DNA of 36,120 nt from JAUUZT01 sp964654015 (GTDB taxonomy: Bacteria > Chloroflexota > Dehalococcoidia > GIF9 > AB-539-J10): positions 1 to 36,120 of the forward strand of contig CAZZHQ010000017.1 of NCBI GenBank assembly GCA_964654015.1. Direction: 5' to 3'. Numbering within the stretch: position 1 is the stretch's first letter; each line of letters starts with the position of its first letter. The position numbers were made by a program, and so were the translations under genes. Positions 15,186-23,995 of this stretch are shown here, piece by piece. Under the pieces are notes generated by a model. The model was not told the DNA's origin. It made no database searches and was given only the letters and a program-made list of their open reading frames with translations.

Positions 15186-15473
15186 TTAAGGTAGTATTGA
15201 TTGTACCTTAAAACAATTATTTTCCTTCATTGGAGCATTTTCCAAAATCTCACTCTGGGAAGCTGATTTTTCTACCGTATCATCTCTGAACACATTCTGT
15301 ATTGATATTATTTGCGACACAGGTTGCACATTTGTTGTGTCTATTTGTTTCAGTATGTCGAAATTATCCAATACCTCCGATAATTGAATACTGAACATTT
15401 CGATATCATCACTACTCAACCCTAGTCGGGCTAAAGAGGCTATATGTTTAATTTGTTCTTGATCTAATTTCAT
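15186..15473 (-). CDS. gatC: Asp/Glu-tRNA amidotransferase subunit C
   Basis: This is the 95-aa linker subunit that stabilises GatA against GatB. The opening helix (DQEQIKHIASLARLGLS) and the C-terminal stretch ILENAPMKENNCFKVQSIL are typical of GatC. It is the first gene of the minus-strand run that continues through gatA to the aminotransferase, and it has a clear promoter 26 bp upstream. Confidence 0.93.
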   Translation of the reverse strand: MKLDQEQIKHIASLARLGLSSDDIEMFSIQLSEVLDNFDILKQIDTTNVQPVSQIISIQNVFRDDTVEKSASQSEILENAPMKENNCFKVQSILP

Positions 15474-15498
15474 TTCGAATCTGTAGCTAACTGGCGCT

Positions 15499-15528
15499 AT
15501 TATAGCATTACGTTTTAAAGCATCACAA
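15499..15528 (-). promoter_or_regulatory. Promoter of the gatCA operon
   Basis: On the minus strand TTGTGA (15528-15523) and TATAAT (15504-15499) are 18 bp apart, a good sigma-A match. Transcription would start about 18-20 bp before the gatC ATG. The -35 box is only 3 bp from the -35 box of the divergent EF-G-like gene. Confidence 0.75.
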
Positions 15529-15531
15529 TGG

Positions 15532-15561
15532 TTGCTAATGATTCGCTGAAAGATTTATAAT
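15532..15561 (+). promoter_or_regulatory. Promoter of the EF-G-like gene, leaderless layout
   Basis: TTGCTA (15532-15537) and TATAAT (15556-15561) are 18 bp apart. The ATG begins only seven bases after the -10 box, which is where transcription itself should start. No ribosome binding site fits between, so the mRNA is probably leaderless. Confidence 0.75.
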
Positions 15562-15568
15562 ACTAGCT

Positions 15569-17638
15569 ATGAAATTATATACAGCAGATAATATACGTAA
15601 CATTGTATTTCTCTCTCATTATGGCGCCGGCAAGACTTCGATTGCCGAAGCGATGCTATTTAACGCCGGTGCAACAACGCGGTTTGGTAACGTCGCTGAA
15701 GGTACAACTGTTTCTGATTACGACCCAAGCGAAGTAGAACATAATATGAGTGTCGGGTTGTCGATTCTCCCTCTAGAATGGAGACAGACTAAAATAAATA
15801 TACTGGATGCACCTGGTTATGCTGATTTTGTTAGTGAAGTGAAATCTGCCATGCGAATCAGCACAGGGGCAGTAGTAGTAATAGACGCTATCGCAGGGCT
15901 GGAAGTTGGTACTGAAAAGGTATGGGACTACACCGAGCATGACAAATTACCAAAGCTGATTGTTATTAACAAGCTTGACAGGGACAATTCTGATTTCCCC
16001 GGAAGCGTGGAGGCAATTCAAGCTAAGTTTGGTACAAAATGTTTGCCTGTACAGTTACCCATAGGTGCTGGCAATGAATTCAAAGGTGTAATCGACCTTG
16101 TTTCTATGAAAGGCTTTGAAGGAACTAAATCTGCAGAAATCGATGTTCCTTCTGATCTGTTGGAACAAGCAAAGTCTTATCGGGAAAAATTGGTGGAAAC
16201 TGCGGTTGAGGTGGACGATGAACTCGTCACAAGGTACCTTGAGGGTGAAGATATAAGTAATGAGGAAATTCAAATTGCTATAAAAAAGGCAACCACTTTA
16301 GGTCAATTGGTGCCAATATTTGCCAGTTCTGCCCTGCAGAATATTGGTGTGGACTTGTTACTTAATGGCATTTGTGATTACTTTCCTTCTTCGAAAGAAA
16401 TTGATACCCTCAAGGTTGTTGGCACTGAGTCTGAGGATACGGGAGAAATTGAGCCTGAAGCATCTTTAGTTGGATTCGTTTTTAAAACTACAGCAGATCA
16501 ATTTACTGGAAAAATTAGCTATCTTAGAATCTACGCAGGCTCTATTAATAGTAACTCACAAGTATGGAATGCTAATAATAAAGTGGCAGAGCGAGTAGGT
16601 CAGCTATTTACACTGTTCGGTAAAAATCAAAGCTCTGTTGATCAAATAAATGCAGGTGATATCGGGGCAATTGCTAAGTTAAGTTCAACAATTACCGGTG
16701 ATACACTTTGTGTGCAGGAATCTTCTGTGAAGCTAGAGGGTATTAGTTTCCCTGAAGCAAACTACAACATGGCGATTGAAGCTAAAACAAATACTGATTT
16801 AGACAAAATGGGTACAGTACTACCCAGGATTTGCGAGGAAGATCCTTCACTGAAAGTTAAACGTAACGCCGAGACTAGAGAAACTATAATTTCTGGCATT
16901 GGCGATCACCATTTGGAAATGGTTCGTGAGAGGATGCAACGCAAGTTTGGAGTTGGGATCGTATTAAAAACACCAAAGATTCCTTATAAGGAAACAATAT
17001 CTGTTTTAACAAAAGCTGAATATAAGCATAAAAAACAATCTGGTGGTCATGGTCAATATGGGCACGTATTACTTGAACTTGAGCCTTTGCCACGTGGTGG
17101 CGGCTTTGTATTTGCCAACAAAATTGTGGGGGGGACAATCCCTAAAAACTATATTCCAGTAGTAGAAAAAGGTGTTAATGAAGCTAAGGCTGAGGGAATA
17201 CTTGCCGGTTTTCCAGTTGATGATATTAAGGTTAGTCTTTGTGATGGTAGTTTCCATCCTGTAGATTCATCAGATATAGCTTTTAAAATTTCTGGAGCGC
17301 AAGCATTAAAAAAGGGACTCCATACTGGACAGTCTATTTTGATTGAGCCAATAATGAACATTAGTATAATTGTACCTAGCACTAATACTGGTGACATTAT
17401 GGGTGATCTTAATACCAAGCGTGGACGTGTGCTTGGCATGGAACCAAACGGTGATAATAGTGTAATACAAGCCCAAGCACCATATTCAGAGTTAATTAAG
17501 TATGCGATAGATCTAAAGTCAATGACTCAGGGGCGTGGTAGCTTTAGCCTGGAATTCAGCCATTATGATGAAGTACCATCACATATAAGTCGTAAGATTA
17601 TAGAGGAGATGGCTGTAGAAAAAAAGCTGACAAAATAG
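15569..17638 (+). CDS. Elongation factor G-like GTPase
   Basis: The 689-aa protein has the five-domain EF-G plan: P-loop SHYGAGKT (16-23), G3 DAPGYADF (80-87), G4 NKLD (134-137), a domain II/III region, domain IV with GQYGHVLLELEPL, and the domain V end. The residue that is His in EF-G and EF-Tu (DTPGH) is Tyr84 here. That change, and overall divergence, fit the EF-G-like branch (FusA2-type) rather than the main translocase. Such proteins bind the ribosome and may act in stress or slow growth; the role is unsettled. The mRNA seems leaderless. A canonical fusA should exist elsewhere in the genome. Confidence 0.88.
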   Translation: MKLYTADNIRNIVFLSHYGAGKTSIAEAMLFNAGATTRFGNVAEGTTVSDYDPSEVEHNMSVGLSILPLEWRQTKINILDAPGYADFVSEVKSAMRISTGAVVVIDAIAGLEVGTEKVWDYTEHDKLPKLIVINKLDRDNSDFPGSVEAIQAKFGTKCLPVQLPIGAGNEFKGVIDLVSMKGFEGTKSAEIDVPSDLLEQAKSYREKLVETAVEVDDELVTRYLEGEDISNEEIQIAIKKATTLGQLVPIFASSALQNIGVDLLLNGICDYFPSSKEIDTLKVVGTESEDTGEIEPEASLVGFVFKTTADQFTGKISYLRIYAGSINSNSQVWNANNKVAERVGQLFTLFGKNQSSVDQINAGDIGAIAKLSSTITGDTLCVQESSVKLEGISFPEANYNMAIEAKTNTDLDKMGTVLPRICEEDPSLKVKRNAETRETIISGIGDHHLEMVRERMQRKFGVGIVLKTPKIPYKETISVLTKAEYKHKKQSGGHGQYGHVLLELEPLPRGGGFVFANKIVGGTIPKNYIPVVEKGVNEAKAEGILAGFPVDDIKVSLCDGSFHPVDSSDIAFKISGAQALKKGLHTGQSILIEPIMNISIIVPSTNTGDIMGDLNTKRGRVLGMEPNGDNSVIQAQAPYSELIKYAIDLKSMTQGRGSFSLEFSHYDEVPSHISRKIIEEMAVEKKLTK

Positions 17639-17668
17639 TATTAATAGATAGAGCTACTGGGTATACTA

Positions 17669-19144
17669 TTACTTGTTTAAGCTATGAAGTTTGTCTATAG
17701 CGTCGTTAAGACGTTGGAAACATTTTTCTTTCCCAAGTATCGCCATCGTCTGAAACAGGGGTGGTGCTGCGATTTTCCCTGTAGTAGCAGTTCGTAATAG
17801 ACCGAAGAATTTTCGTGTACTTAGATCCAATTTAACAGTCAATGGTCGTAGGGTATCCTCTAAAGCAGTTGCGTCCCAGGTTGTGGCATCCTTTTTAAAC
17901 TCCTCCAAAGTAACCGTAATAGCATCTATAGCTGATTTGCTATCCAGTCCGTCAACAAACAATAGATTTGTATCATATTGCAGTTCCTTGAGGAAGAAAA
18001 AATCAGATAGTTTAACAACCTCAACCAATGTTTTGGAGCGTTCCTGAATCAACGGTAATATTTGATTGATATACTCTATATTCAGTGGTCTGTTTATTAC
18101 TGGAGGAAGGTCTCTTTCCAATATAGGCGTAACAAGTGCTCTAAACTCCTCCGTGCTTAATTTTCGTATATAAAGTCCATTCATCCATTCCAGTTTATTA
18201 TTATTAAAAATAGCCGGTGTTTTACTAACACGTTTAAGCGTAAAGTGAGTTATCAGTTCCTGAATACTAAGTATTTCTGTTTTATCGTCGAGTGACCATC
18301 CTAGCAAAGCCAGAAAATTTACCATGGCCTGAGGGAGAAAACCGTTATCCTTATAATCAATGATAGTAGTAGCGCCATGTCTTTTTGACAGCTTTGCTTT
18401 ATCATTGCCTAACAACATAGGCAGATGTGCGAACTGTGGAGGTTCCCAGTCAAAAGCCTGATAAAGCAGCATGTGCTTTGGTGTGCTGGAAACCCACTCA
18501 TCTGCTCTTAAGACATGTGAAATATTCATTAAATGGTCATCTACTACATTGGCGAGATGGTACGTAGGATATCCATCGGATTTGAGTAGAACGAGGTCAT
18601 CCAGGTTTTCATTCTTAAATGATATTTTGCCTCGTAGCATGTCATAAAACGATGTCTCTCCATCTATAGGGACTTTAAGACGAACAACTGGTGTGGTACC
18701 ACTTGCTTCAAGTATAATCCTCTCATCCTCACTAAGAGACCTACAACGACCATCATATTTTGGTGGTTTTTTATTAGTTATTTGTTCCTGTCGCATAATC
18801 GCTAGTCTTTCAGGGGAACAGTAACATTTATAGGCGTGGCCATTGCTCAGCAGTTTACTGACAGCTTCGTTATAAAGTGCTAATCGTTGTGATTGGAAAT
18901 AAGGTCCCTCATCCCAATCAAGGCCCAGCCAACGAAGGCTGTCCATTATGGCCTCTAGTGACCCTTCTACTTTCCGGTTTACATCCGTATCTTCTATGCG
19001 CAGGATAAACTGGCCACCATGATGGCGCGCAAATAACCATGTAAACAATGCAGTTCGAATATTACCTAGATGAGGATAACCAGTAGGACTGGGAGCGAAA
19101 CGGACCCTGACTACTGTGCTTTCTGAATGATTATGCACGGTCAT
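17669..19144 (-). CDS. gltX: Glutamyl-tRNA synthetase
   Basis: This 491-aa class I synthetase shows the HIGH box in SPTGYPHLGNIRTALF (near residue 20) and the KMSKS loop as KLSKRHG. A catalytic-domain zinc-type Cys set is partial (CYCSPERL). The C-terminal helical anticodon-binding part is full length. Because GatCA is present, this enzyme probably charges tRNA-Gln with Glu as well as tRNA-Glu; no residue read by eye proves this. It is the last gene of the run DksA-like, lspA, rluD, small protein, gltX and converges on the EF-G-like gene with a 30-bp gap. Confidence 0.95.
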   Translation of the reverse strand: MTVHNHSESTVVRVRFAPSPTGYPHLGNIRTALFTWLFARHHGGQFILRIEDTDVNRKVEGSLEAIMDSLRWLGLDWDEGPYFQSQRLALYNEAVSKLLSNGHAYKCYCSPERLAIMRQEQITNKKPPKYDGRCRSLSEDERIILEASGTTPVVRLKVPIDGETSFYDMLRGKISFKNENLDDLVLLKSDGYPTYHLANVVDDHLMNISHVLRADEWVSSTPKHMLLYQAFDWEPPQFAHLPMLLGNDKAKLSKRHGATTIIDYKDNGFLPQAMVNFLALLGWSLDDKTEILSIQELITHFTLKRVSKTPAIFNNNKLEWMNGLYIRKLSTEEFRALVTPILERDLPPVINRPLNIEYINQILPLIQERSKTLVEVVKLSDFFFLKELQYDTNLLFVDGLDSKSAIDAITVTLEEFKKDATTWDATALEDTLRPLTVKLDLSTRKFFGLLRTATTGKIAAPPLFQTMAILGKEKCFQRLNDAIDKLHSLNK

Positions 19145-19223
19145 AAATTACTAAGTTACTATTTTTAATCAAACTGATAGGCTCCTGACGATTTTTTAGG
19201 GTACCAACCGGCAATCTAATAGC

Positions 19224-19502
19224 CTATTTTGAGAGGACTTCCTGTAGGCCTTTTAATTGTTGCAGATGCTTTTTTAACCTCAGGAGAACTTGTTCAGTCT
19301 CCCTCATGGCATTTTGTGTTTCTTCCATTTCCGTAGTGATAAGGAAAAGAAGTCGATTATTTCCTTCAGTCATATCGCCTTCAGAAAGTGTTAAACCTGC
19401 TACGCCAAATTTTTCCATAAGACCCGATAATAGAGTGCTTTCCCTCTTCTGTTGTTCCTCAGAAAGCCTCCCCAAATTGTTCCTATCATCTGCTGCTTTC
19501 AT
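19224..19502 (-). CDS. Small helical hypothetical protein
   Basis: The 92-aa protein is almost wholly helical and rich in Glu, Leu and Lys. Residues ~55-90 (MEETQNAMRETEQVLLRLKK) have heptad-like leucines and probably form a coiled coil. No membrane segment, Cys cluster or known motif is seen, and I do not recognise the family. It sits 51 bp after rluD and 79 bp before gltX on the same strand. Composition is like its neighbours, so it is probably a genuine gene. Confidence 0.6.
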   Translation of the reverse strand: MKAADDRNNLGRLSEEQQKRESTLLSGLMEKFGVAGLTLSEGDMTEGNNRLLFLITTEMEETQNAMRETEQVLLRLKKHLQQLKGLQEVLSK

Positions 19503-19553
19503 TTTTTATACAAGCCGCAATATAACATATAGCTTGGATTCAAACAAGCTTGT

Positions 19554-20474
19554 TCAAATGCTGTTGTCAAGAACTTTAAGTACCTCGTCCAGGTCAAAAG
19601 GAGTAGGACAACAAAAATCGCGATATATACCAGTTGAAGGAAGATGAAAACCCAGACGGTTAGCATGAATGAATTGTCTGTTTATATCTGCTGACACCTG
19701 TCCATAAATCAGATCACCAACTACCGCATGACCAATTGCTGAAAGGTGAACCCTGATCTGGTGTGTACGTCCTGTCTTAGGAATTACATCGAGCAGAGTA
19801 TAATCAGAAAAACGCCTACTGACTGTATAGCATGTTATAGCTTCTTTCCCATTTGTTACCACCGCCATTCTCTTGAAATTATGGGGATCACGTCCAATAG
19901 CTGCATCAATAATCCCATTGTCTGGAAAAAGCTGACCCTTTACCAAAACAAGATAATGTTTCACTACATGGTGTTTTTTAAACTGGTTTATTAAATTCTC
20001 TTTTATCTGGATATTCTTAGCAATAACAATTAGGCCAGATGTGCCTTTGTCCAATCTATGTACTATGCCAGGACGTACTAAATCATTATCTGTACATATC
20101 TCAGGACAGTGATCAAGGATAGCATTAACCAGAGTGTGATCAGGATGTCCGGGCCCCGGATGGACTACCAGTCCCGCAGGTTTATCAATTACCAATACAT
20201 CTTCATCCTCATAAATAACACTTAATTGTAATGGCTCTGCCTGTAAGTTTTGAGGGGGCTGAATCTCAATCCGTATAATATCGTTATAGTTTAATTTTTG
20301 GCTTGCTTTAGCAAACACGTTATTGATTGTGATGAAGCCTTCACAGAGTAATTTCTTTATTTTGGTCCTTGAGAATTGTGGAAGGTATTCAGCAAGATAT
20401 TTATCAATCCGAATACCATTTAAATTAGCAGTTAATTGAATTCGACTAACTTGCGAATCAAGAGCATTTGTCAT
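19554..20474 (-). CDS. 23S rRNA pseudouridine synthase, RluD family
   Basis: The 306-aa protein has an N-terminal S4 RNA-binding domain (about 17-70: GIRIDKYLAEYLPQFSRTKI) and a pseudouridine synthase domain. The catalytic Asp is D142 in GIVHRLDKGTSGLIV, and the family box PKTGRTHQIRVHL is present. RluD-type enzymes modify helix 69 of 23S rRNA; RluA/RluC specificity cannot be excluded by eye. The ATG at 20474 is chosen, since the frame upstream of it is only antisense-type text within lspA. It overlaps the lspA end by 17 bp. Pairing of lspA with an rluD-type gene is a common arrangement in bacteria. Confidence 0.92.
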   Translation of the reverse strand: MTNALDSQVSRIQLTANLNGIRIDKYLAEYLPQFSRTKIKKLLCEGFITINNVFAKASQKLNYNDIIRIEIQPPQNLQAEPLQLSVIYEDEDVLVIDKPAGLVVHPGPGHPDHTLVNAILDHCPEICTDNDLVRPGIVHRLDKGTSGLIVIAKNIQIKENLINQFKKHHVVKHYLVLVKGQLFPDNGIIDAAIGRDPHNFKRMAVVTNGKEAITCYTVSRRFSDYTLLDVIPKTGRTHQIRVHLSAIGHAVVGDLIYGQVSADINRQFIHANRLGFHLPSTGIYRDFCCPTPFDLDEVLKVLDNSI

Positions 20475-20961
20475 GTTGCTTTTCTCGTATGCTTGATAGA
20501 AACAATGAGATGGCGAGTAATATCGTTCCAACCACGATAGCAGAGTCAGCAATATTAAAAACGGGCCAGTGTACATCGCCCCATAAGCGGAAGTTTATAA
20601 AATCGGTTATGTATCCAAGACGTAGTCTGTCAATCAGGTTACCGACCGCGCCACCGATAACCAAACCCGAAGCAACCATGCAAAGGTTTGTTATACGGGT
20701 AAGATATCTAATAGTGACGATAATGCTGATAACAATGGTTATACTTAAGATTGCGAGGATTGTTGACTGATTCGAAAATAAGCCAAAAGAAGCTCCCGTG
20801 TTAGTTACGTGTGTAATTCGTAATATTCCGCTCTCAGGCCAGGACTCTCCTACGGCGAAGTTATCTCTAATCCATAACTTACTAAGTTGATCAAGCGTCA
20901 TCAAAAGAAAAGTCGAACCTAGAACTAATCCAATCTGTAATTTATTTGGCCGGTTTTGCAT
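20458..20961 (-). CDS. lspA: Lipoprotein signal peptidase (signal peptidase II)
   Basis: The 167-aa, four-helix membrane protease removes signal peptides from lipidated prolipoproteins. Its catalytic aspartates are D120 (YITDF) and D139 (FNIADSA). The GNLIDRLRLG motif (108-116) and the N-terminal DQLSK segment are intact. The start was set at the ATG at 20961; the longer frame upstream reads through the DksA-like gene. It overlaps that gene by 20 bp and rluD by 17 bp, so the three are probably translationally coupled. Confidence 0.95.
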   Translation of the reverse strand: MQNRPNKLQIGLVLGSTFLLMTLDQLSKLWIRDNFAVGESWPESGILRITHVTNTGASFGLFSNQSTILAILSITIVISIIVTIRYLTRITNLCMVASGLVIGGAVGNLIDRLRLGYITDFINFRLWGDVHWPVFNIADSAIVVGTILLAISLFLSSIREKQHDKCS

Positions 20962-21310
20962 ATTTTGACGGATTGGACTTGCAACCGATGCACAGGTTAG
21001 CCTTAGGCAGCGCTTCAAGCCTAGCCTCATCAATCATTTTCCCACAGTTATCGCAAATCCCGTAAGTACCATTCTTATGTTTTTCCAAGGCATGTTCTAT
21101 TTCAGCAAGGTTTTCACCTAATTTACCCTCAAGAGCTAAGCTCTTCTCGAGTTCAAATGTTTCATTTGCTTCGTCCTCCCTTTTACCAAATGAACTATTC
21201 TCCCTTCCATCCATCTGGGGTTCTCGGAGAGCTTTAAGCTGATCCAATTTTTCAATTATTAGTTCTTTTTCCTGTTTCAAACGCTCATATAATTTACGAC
21301 TTTTTACCAT
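20942..21310 (-). CDS. DksA/TraR-family zinc-finger protein
   Basis: The 122-aa protein has a long N-terminal helical hairpin (about 1-78) and a C-terminal four-cysteine zinc finger: C86 and C89 in ICDNCGK, and C107 and C110 in CIGCK. DksA-like proteins bind RNA polymerase in the secondary channel and tune rRNA and amino-acid promoters with ppGpp. Many members outside Proteobacteria are untested, and the acidic DxxDxA tip of E. coli DksA is not evident here, so the role may differ. It leads the lspA-rluD run. A GGTAGG site precedes its ATG. Confidence 0.85.
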   Translation of the reverse strand: MVKSRKLYERLKQEKELIIEKLDQLKALREPQMDGRENSSFGKREDEANETFELEKSLALEGKLGENLAEIEHALEKHKNGTYGICDNCGKMIDEARLEALPKANLCIGCKSNPSKYAKPAK

Positions 21311-21540
21311 TTCAGAAACCTACCTTCATCCGATTGCAATCAAAATCATTCTAAACCACTTGATGTTGTAAATCAAATATATCAGAACGTAAATGCTTAA
21401 CGAATATTATCAAGGTCAGATTATTTAATTATCTTAACCATAAAAATCATAACATATTCAACATATCCCCAGTTGCATAGTATGAACAAGGATGGTAATA
21501 CTCGCAAATGTAGTCTTATTTTACTAATATATTGTCCCTT

Positions 21541-23445
21541 TTAAATTTCCCTGAATTCACCTTCAACTGTTCCTTCCTCTTCTCCTGTTTCAGTTTCCTT
21601 TGTCTCCTTCTCCGCATCATCCATCACAGGACCAGTCCTGTCTGGCTGTTGATAAATTGACGCTCCTACCTTCTGCATAGCGTCAGATAGTTCTTTCATA
21701 GTATTGCGCATTACATCAACGTTTTGCTCTTGAATCCCAGTTTTTACAGCAGCTATTTTAGTCTCTATGTCTTGTTTCATATCCGCCGGTATTTTATCAT
21801 CATTTTCGCGAAGAGTTTTTTCTGCCGTATAAACTAAACTATCTGCAGTATTACGAGTTTCTGCCTCCTCTTTTCGCTTAGAATCTTCATCCGCAAAACT
21901 CTCAGCCTCGCCCTGCATTTTTGCTATTTCTTCCTTGCTCAGCCCACTTGATGCTGTTATGGTGATTTTCTGTTCTTTTCCAGTGCCTTTGTCTCTAGCA
22001 CTAACATTTATTATCCCGTTAGCATCGATATCAAAAGTTACTTCAATTTGAGGTAGACCGCGTGGCGCGGGTAAAATCCCATCGAGCATAAAACGGCCCA
22101 GAGTACGATTGTCTATGGCCATTGAGCGTTCGCCCTGCAGTACGTGTATTTCAACACTGGGCTGACCATCACTAGCAGTACTGAAAATCTGGCTTTTTGA
22201 TGTAGGAATGGTGGTATTTTTAGAAATTAGAGAAGTAGAGACGCCACCCAAAGTCTCTATGCCTAGAGTGAGCGGAGTAACATCAAGTAACAAAATATCA
22301 CTTACATCACCTTTTAGAACACCGGCCTGTATCGCAGCACCTAGAGCTACCGCTTCATCGGGATTAACCCCTTTTACTGGTTCTTTACCAAAATATTGTC
22401 TAAGAACATCTTGTACTTTGGGCATTCTGGTTTGCCCTCCTACCAGGATTACATCATCAATGTCGGCTACCGTAAGGCCTGCGTCACTAACTGCCTGGCG
22501 ACAAGGACCAAGGGTTCTCTCTATGAGATCAGCCGATAGCTGTTCCAATTTAGCACGACCAAGTGTCATGCTTAAATGTTTAGGGCCAGAGGCGTCTGCG
22601 GTGATAAAGGGAAGACTGATTTCTGTTTGTGTCACCGTTGAAAGCTCCTTTTTTGCTTTCTCAGATGCATCTTTTATTCTCTGCAGAGCCATTTTATCCT
22701 GTCTCAAATCAATACCGGATTCCTTTTTGAACTCCTCACACAACCAATCCATAACCTTCTGGTCAATATCATCACCACCTAGATGAGTGTCTCCGTTGGT
22801 TGATTTAACCTGAAAAGTACCCCCACCCAGTTCCAGAATTGATATATCAAAAGTGCCACCACCAAGGTCATAAACAGCGATAGTTTCATCTTTTTTCTTT
22901 TCTAAGCCATATGCCAGTGAAGATGCAGTCGGCTCATTGATGATACGGAGAACGTTAAGGCCCGCTATAGTTCCGGCATCTTTAGTTGCTTGCCGCTGAC
23001 TATCATTAAAATAAGCAGGAACAGTTATTACCGCATCGGTGACCTTTTCACCAAGAAACGCTTCAGCATCAGCTTTCAATTTCTGTAAAATCATAGCTGA
23101 TACTTCTTGCGGGCTATATTCTTTTCCACCTAACATTACACGGCAGTCACCATTTTGTGCTTCAGTAACCTTGTAGGGAAGTCGCTTGATGTCATACTGC
23201 ACCGAATCTTCCTTGAATTTTCGGCCAATCAGACGCTTAATACTGTAAATTGTATTTTCAGGATTGACTACCGCCTGTCTCTTTGCTAATTCTCCTGCCA
23301 GGCGCTCGCCAGCTTTATTTATAGCTACTACAGAAGGTACCAAGTTTCCCCCTTCCGCACTGGGTATAATCTTGGGTTCTCTACCTTGCATCACTGCAAC
23401 GACACTAAGCGTTGTGCCTAAATCAATTCCTATCGCTTTGCTCAT
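21541..23445 (-). CDS. dnaK: Chaperone DnaK (Hsp70)
   Basis: The 634-aa protein is a full-length Hsp70. The nucleotide-binding domain opens with AIGIDLGTTLSVVAV, where the usual Asn after GTT is Leu. It continues with NEPTASSLAYG, AVYDLGGGTFDISILE and ILVGGQTRMPKVQ. The substrate domain has the LLLDVTPLTLGIETLGG linker region, and the tail is acidic (EGTVEGEFREI). Start set at the ATG at 23445, eight bases after AGGAGG; an upstream in-frame start would add 12 residues unlike Hsp70. It overlaps grpE by 23 bp. No dnaJ follows: the next genes are DksA-like and lspA. Confidence 0.97.
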   Translation of the reverse strand: MSKAIGIDLGTTLSVVAVMQGREPKIIPSAEGGNLVPSVVAINKAGERLAGELAKRQAVVNPENTIYSIKRLIGRKFKEDSVQYDIKRLPYKVTEAQNGDCRVMLGGKEYSPQEVSAMILQKLKADAEAFLGEKVTDAVITVPAYFNDSQRQATKDAGTIAGLNVLRIINEPTASSLAYGLEKKKDETIAVYDLGGGTFDISILELGGGTFQVKSTNGDTHLGGDDIDQKVMDWLCEEFKKESGIDLRQDKMALQRIKDASEKAKKELSTVTQTEISLPFITADASGPKHLSMTLGRAKLEQLSADLIERTLGPCRQAVSDAGLTVADIDDVILVGGQTRMPKVQDVLRQYFGKEPVKGVNPDEAVALGAAIQAGVLKGDVSDILLLDVTPLTLGIETLGGVSTSLISKNTTIPTSKSQIFSTASDGQPSVEIHVLQGERSMAIDNRTLGRFMLDGILPAPRGLPQIEVTFDIDANGIINVSARDKGTGKEQKITITASSGLSKEEIAKMQGEAESFADEDSKRKEEAETRNTADSLVYTAEKTLRENDDKIPADMKQDIETKIAAVKTGIQEQNVDVMRNTMKELSDAMQKVGASIYQQPDRTGPVMDDAEKETKETETGEEEGTVEGEFREI

Positions 23446-23977
23446 TTTGTTCCTCCTTATCTTCTTTGCCCCTGCCAACAATGACTAAACTAGGTCGGAG
23501 CACTGTATTTTTATATATATATCCCTTCCGAATTTCCTCCAGGACAATATCCTCTTCTCCTTCTTTGCACATTACTGCTTCATGTTTTTTAGGATCGAAT
23601 GTTTGTCCTTTTGCGTCAATCTCCTCTAATTTCTGAGCCTCTAATAACGCTGTAAATTTACCGTAGATGAGTTTAACGCCTTTAATCCAGTCATCATAGC
23701 TATCTATTTGTGGTGTTGTATTTAGTGCCATAATCATGTCATCGAGAACTGGTAGCAGTTCTTTGATTAAAGCACTATTAGCAAACCGTATTGAGTCTTT
23801 TTTATCCTCCGTAACCCATTTTTTGTAGTTATCAAATTCAGCCTGACTCTTTTGCCAATTTACCAGGTATTTTTCAGATTTATCTCTTTCATCAGATACT
23901 TCCTGCTTTAGAGTTTCTAATTCAGTTAAATAATTTGACTCTATGGTAGTATCTGCCATTTCATTTGTTTCTTCCAA
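23423..23977 (-). CDS. grpE: Nucleotide exchange factor GrpE
   Basis: GrpE opens the nucleotide pocket of DnaK. The protein (~184 aa) has the long dimerising coiled coil (LETLKQEVSDERDKSEKY, then the WQKSQAEFDNYKKW helix) and the beta-wing end HEAVMCKEGEEDIVLEEIRK with GYIYKNTVLRPSLVIV. No ATG follows a binding site at the right distance. AGGGGG (23990-23985) lies 7 bp before TTG 23977 and only ~1 bp before TTG 23983, so TTG 23977 is taken; ATG 23959 is the conservative alternative. It follows hrcA by 18 bp and is co-transcribed with hrcA and dnaK. Confidence 0.92.
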   Translation of the reverse strand: MEETNEMADTTIESNYLTELETLKQEVSDERDKSEKYLVNWQKSQAEFDNYKKWVTEDKKDSIRFANSALIKELLPVLDDMIMALNTTPQIDSYDDWIKGVKLIYGKFTALLEAQKLEEIDAKGQTFDPKKHEAVMCKEGEEDIVLEEIRKGYIYKNTVLRPSLVIVGRGKEDKEEQNEQSDRN

Positions 23978-23995
23978 TAGCAATCCCCCTTTGCA

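Noticed and set aside
21311..21540. 230-bp gap between dnaK and the DksA-like gene
   Set aside because: Checked on both strands for a hidden dnaJ fragment or RNA gene; many stops and no recognisable structure.
22208..22786. 192-codon plus-strand frame inside dnaK
   Set aside because: Antisense to a highly conserved Hsp70 region; Ser/Pro/Arg-rich shadow text, no binding site.
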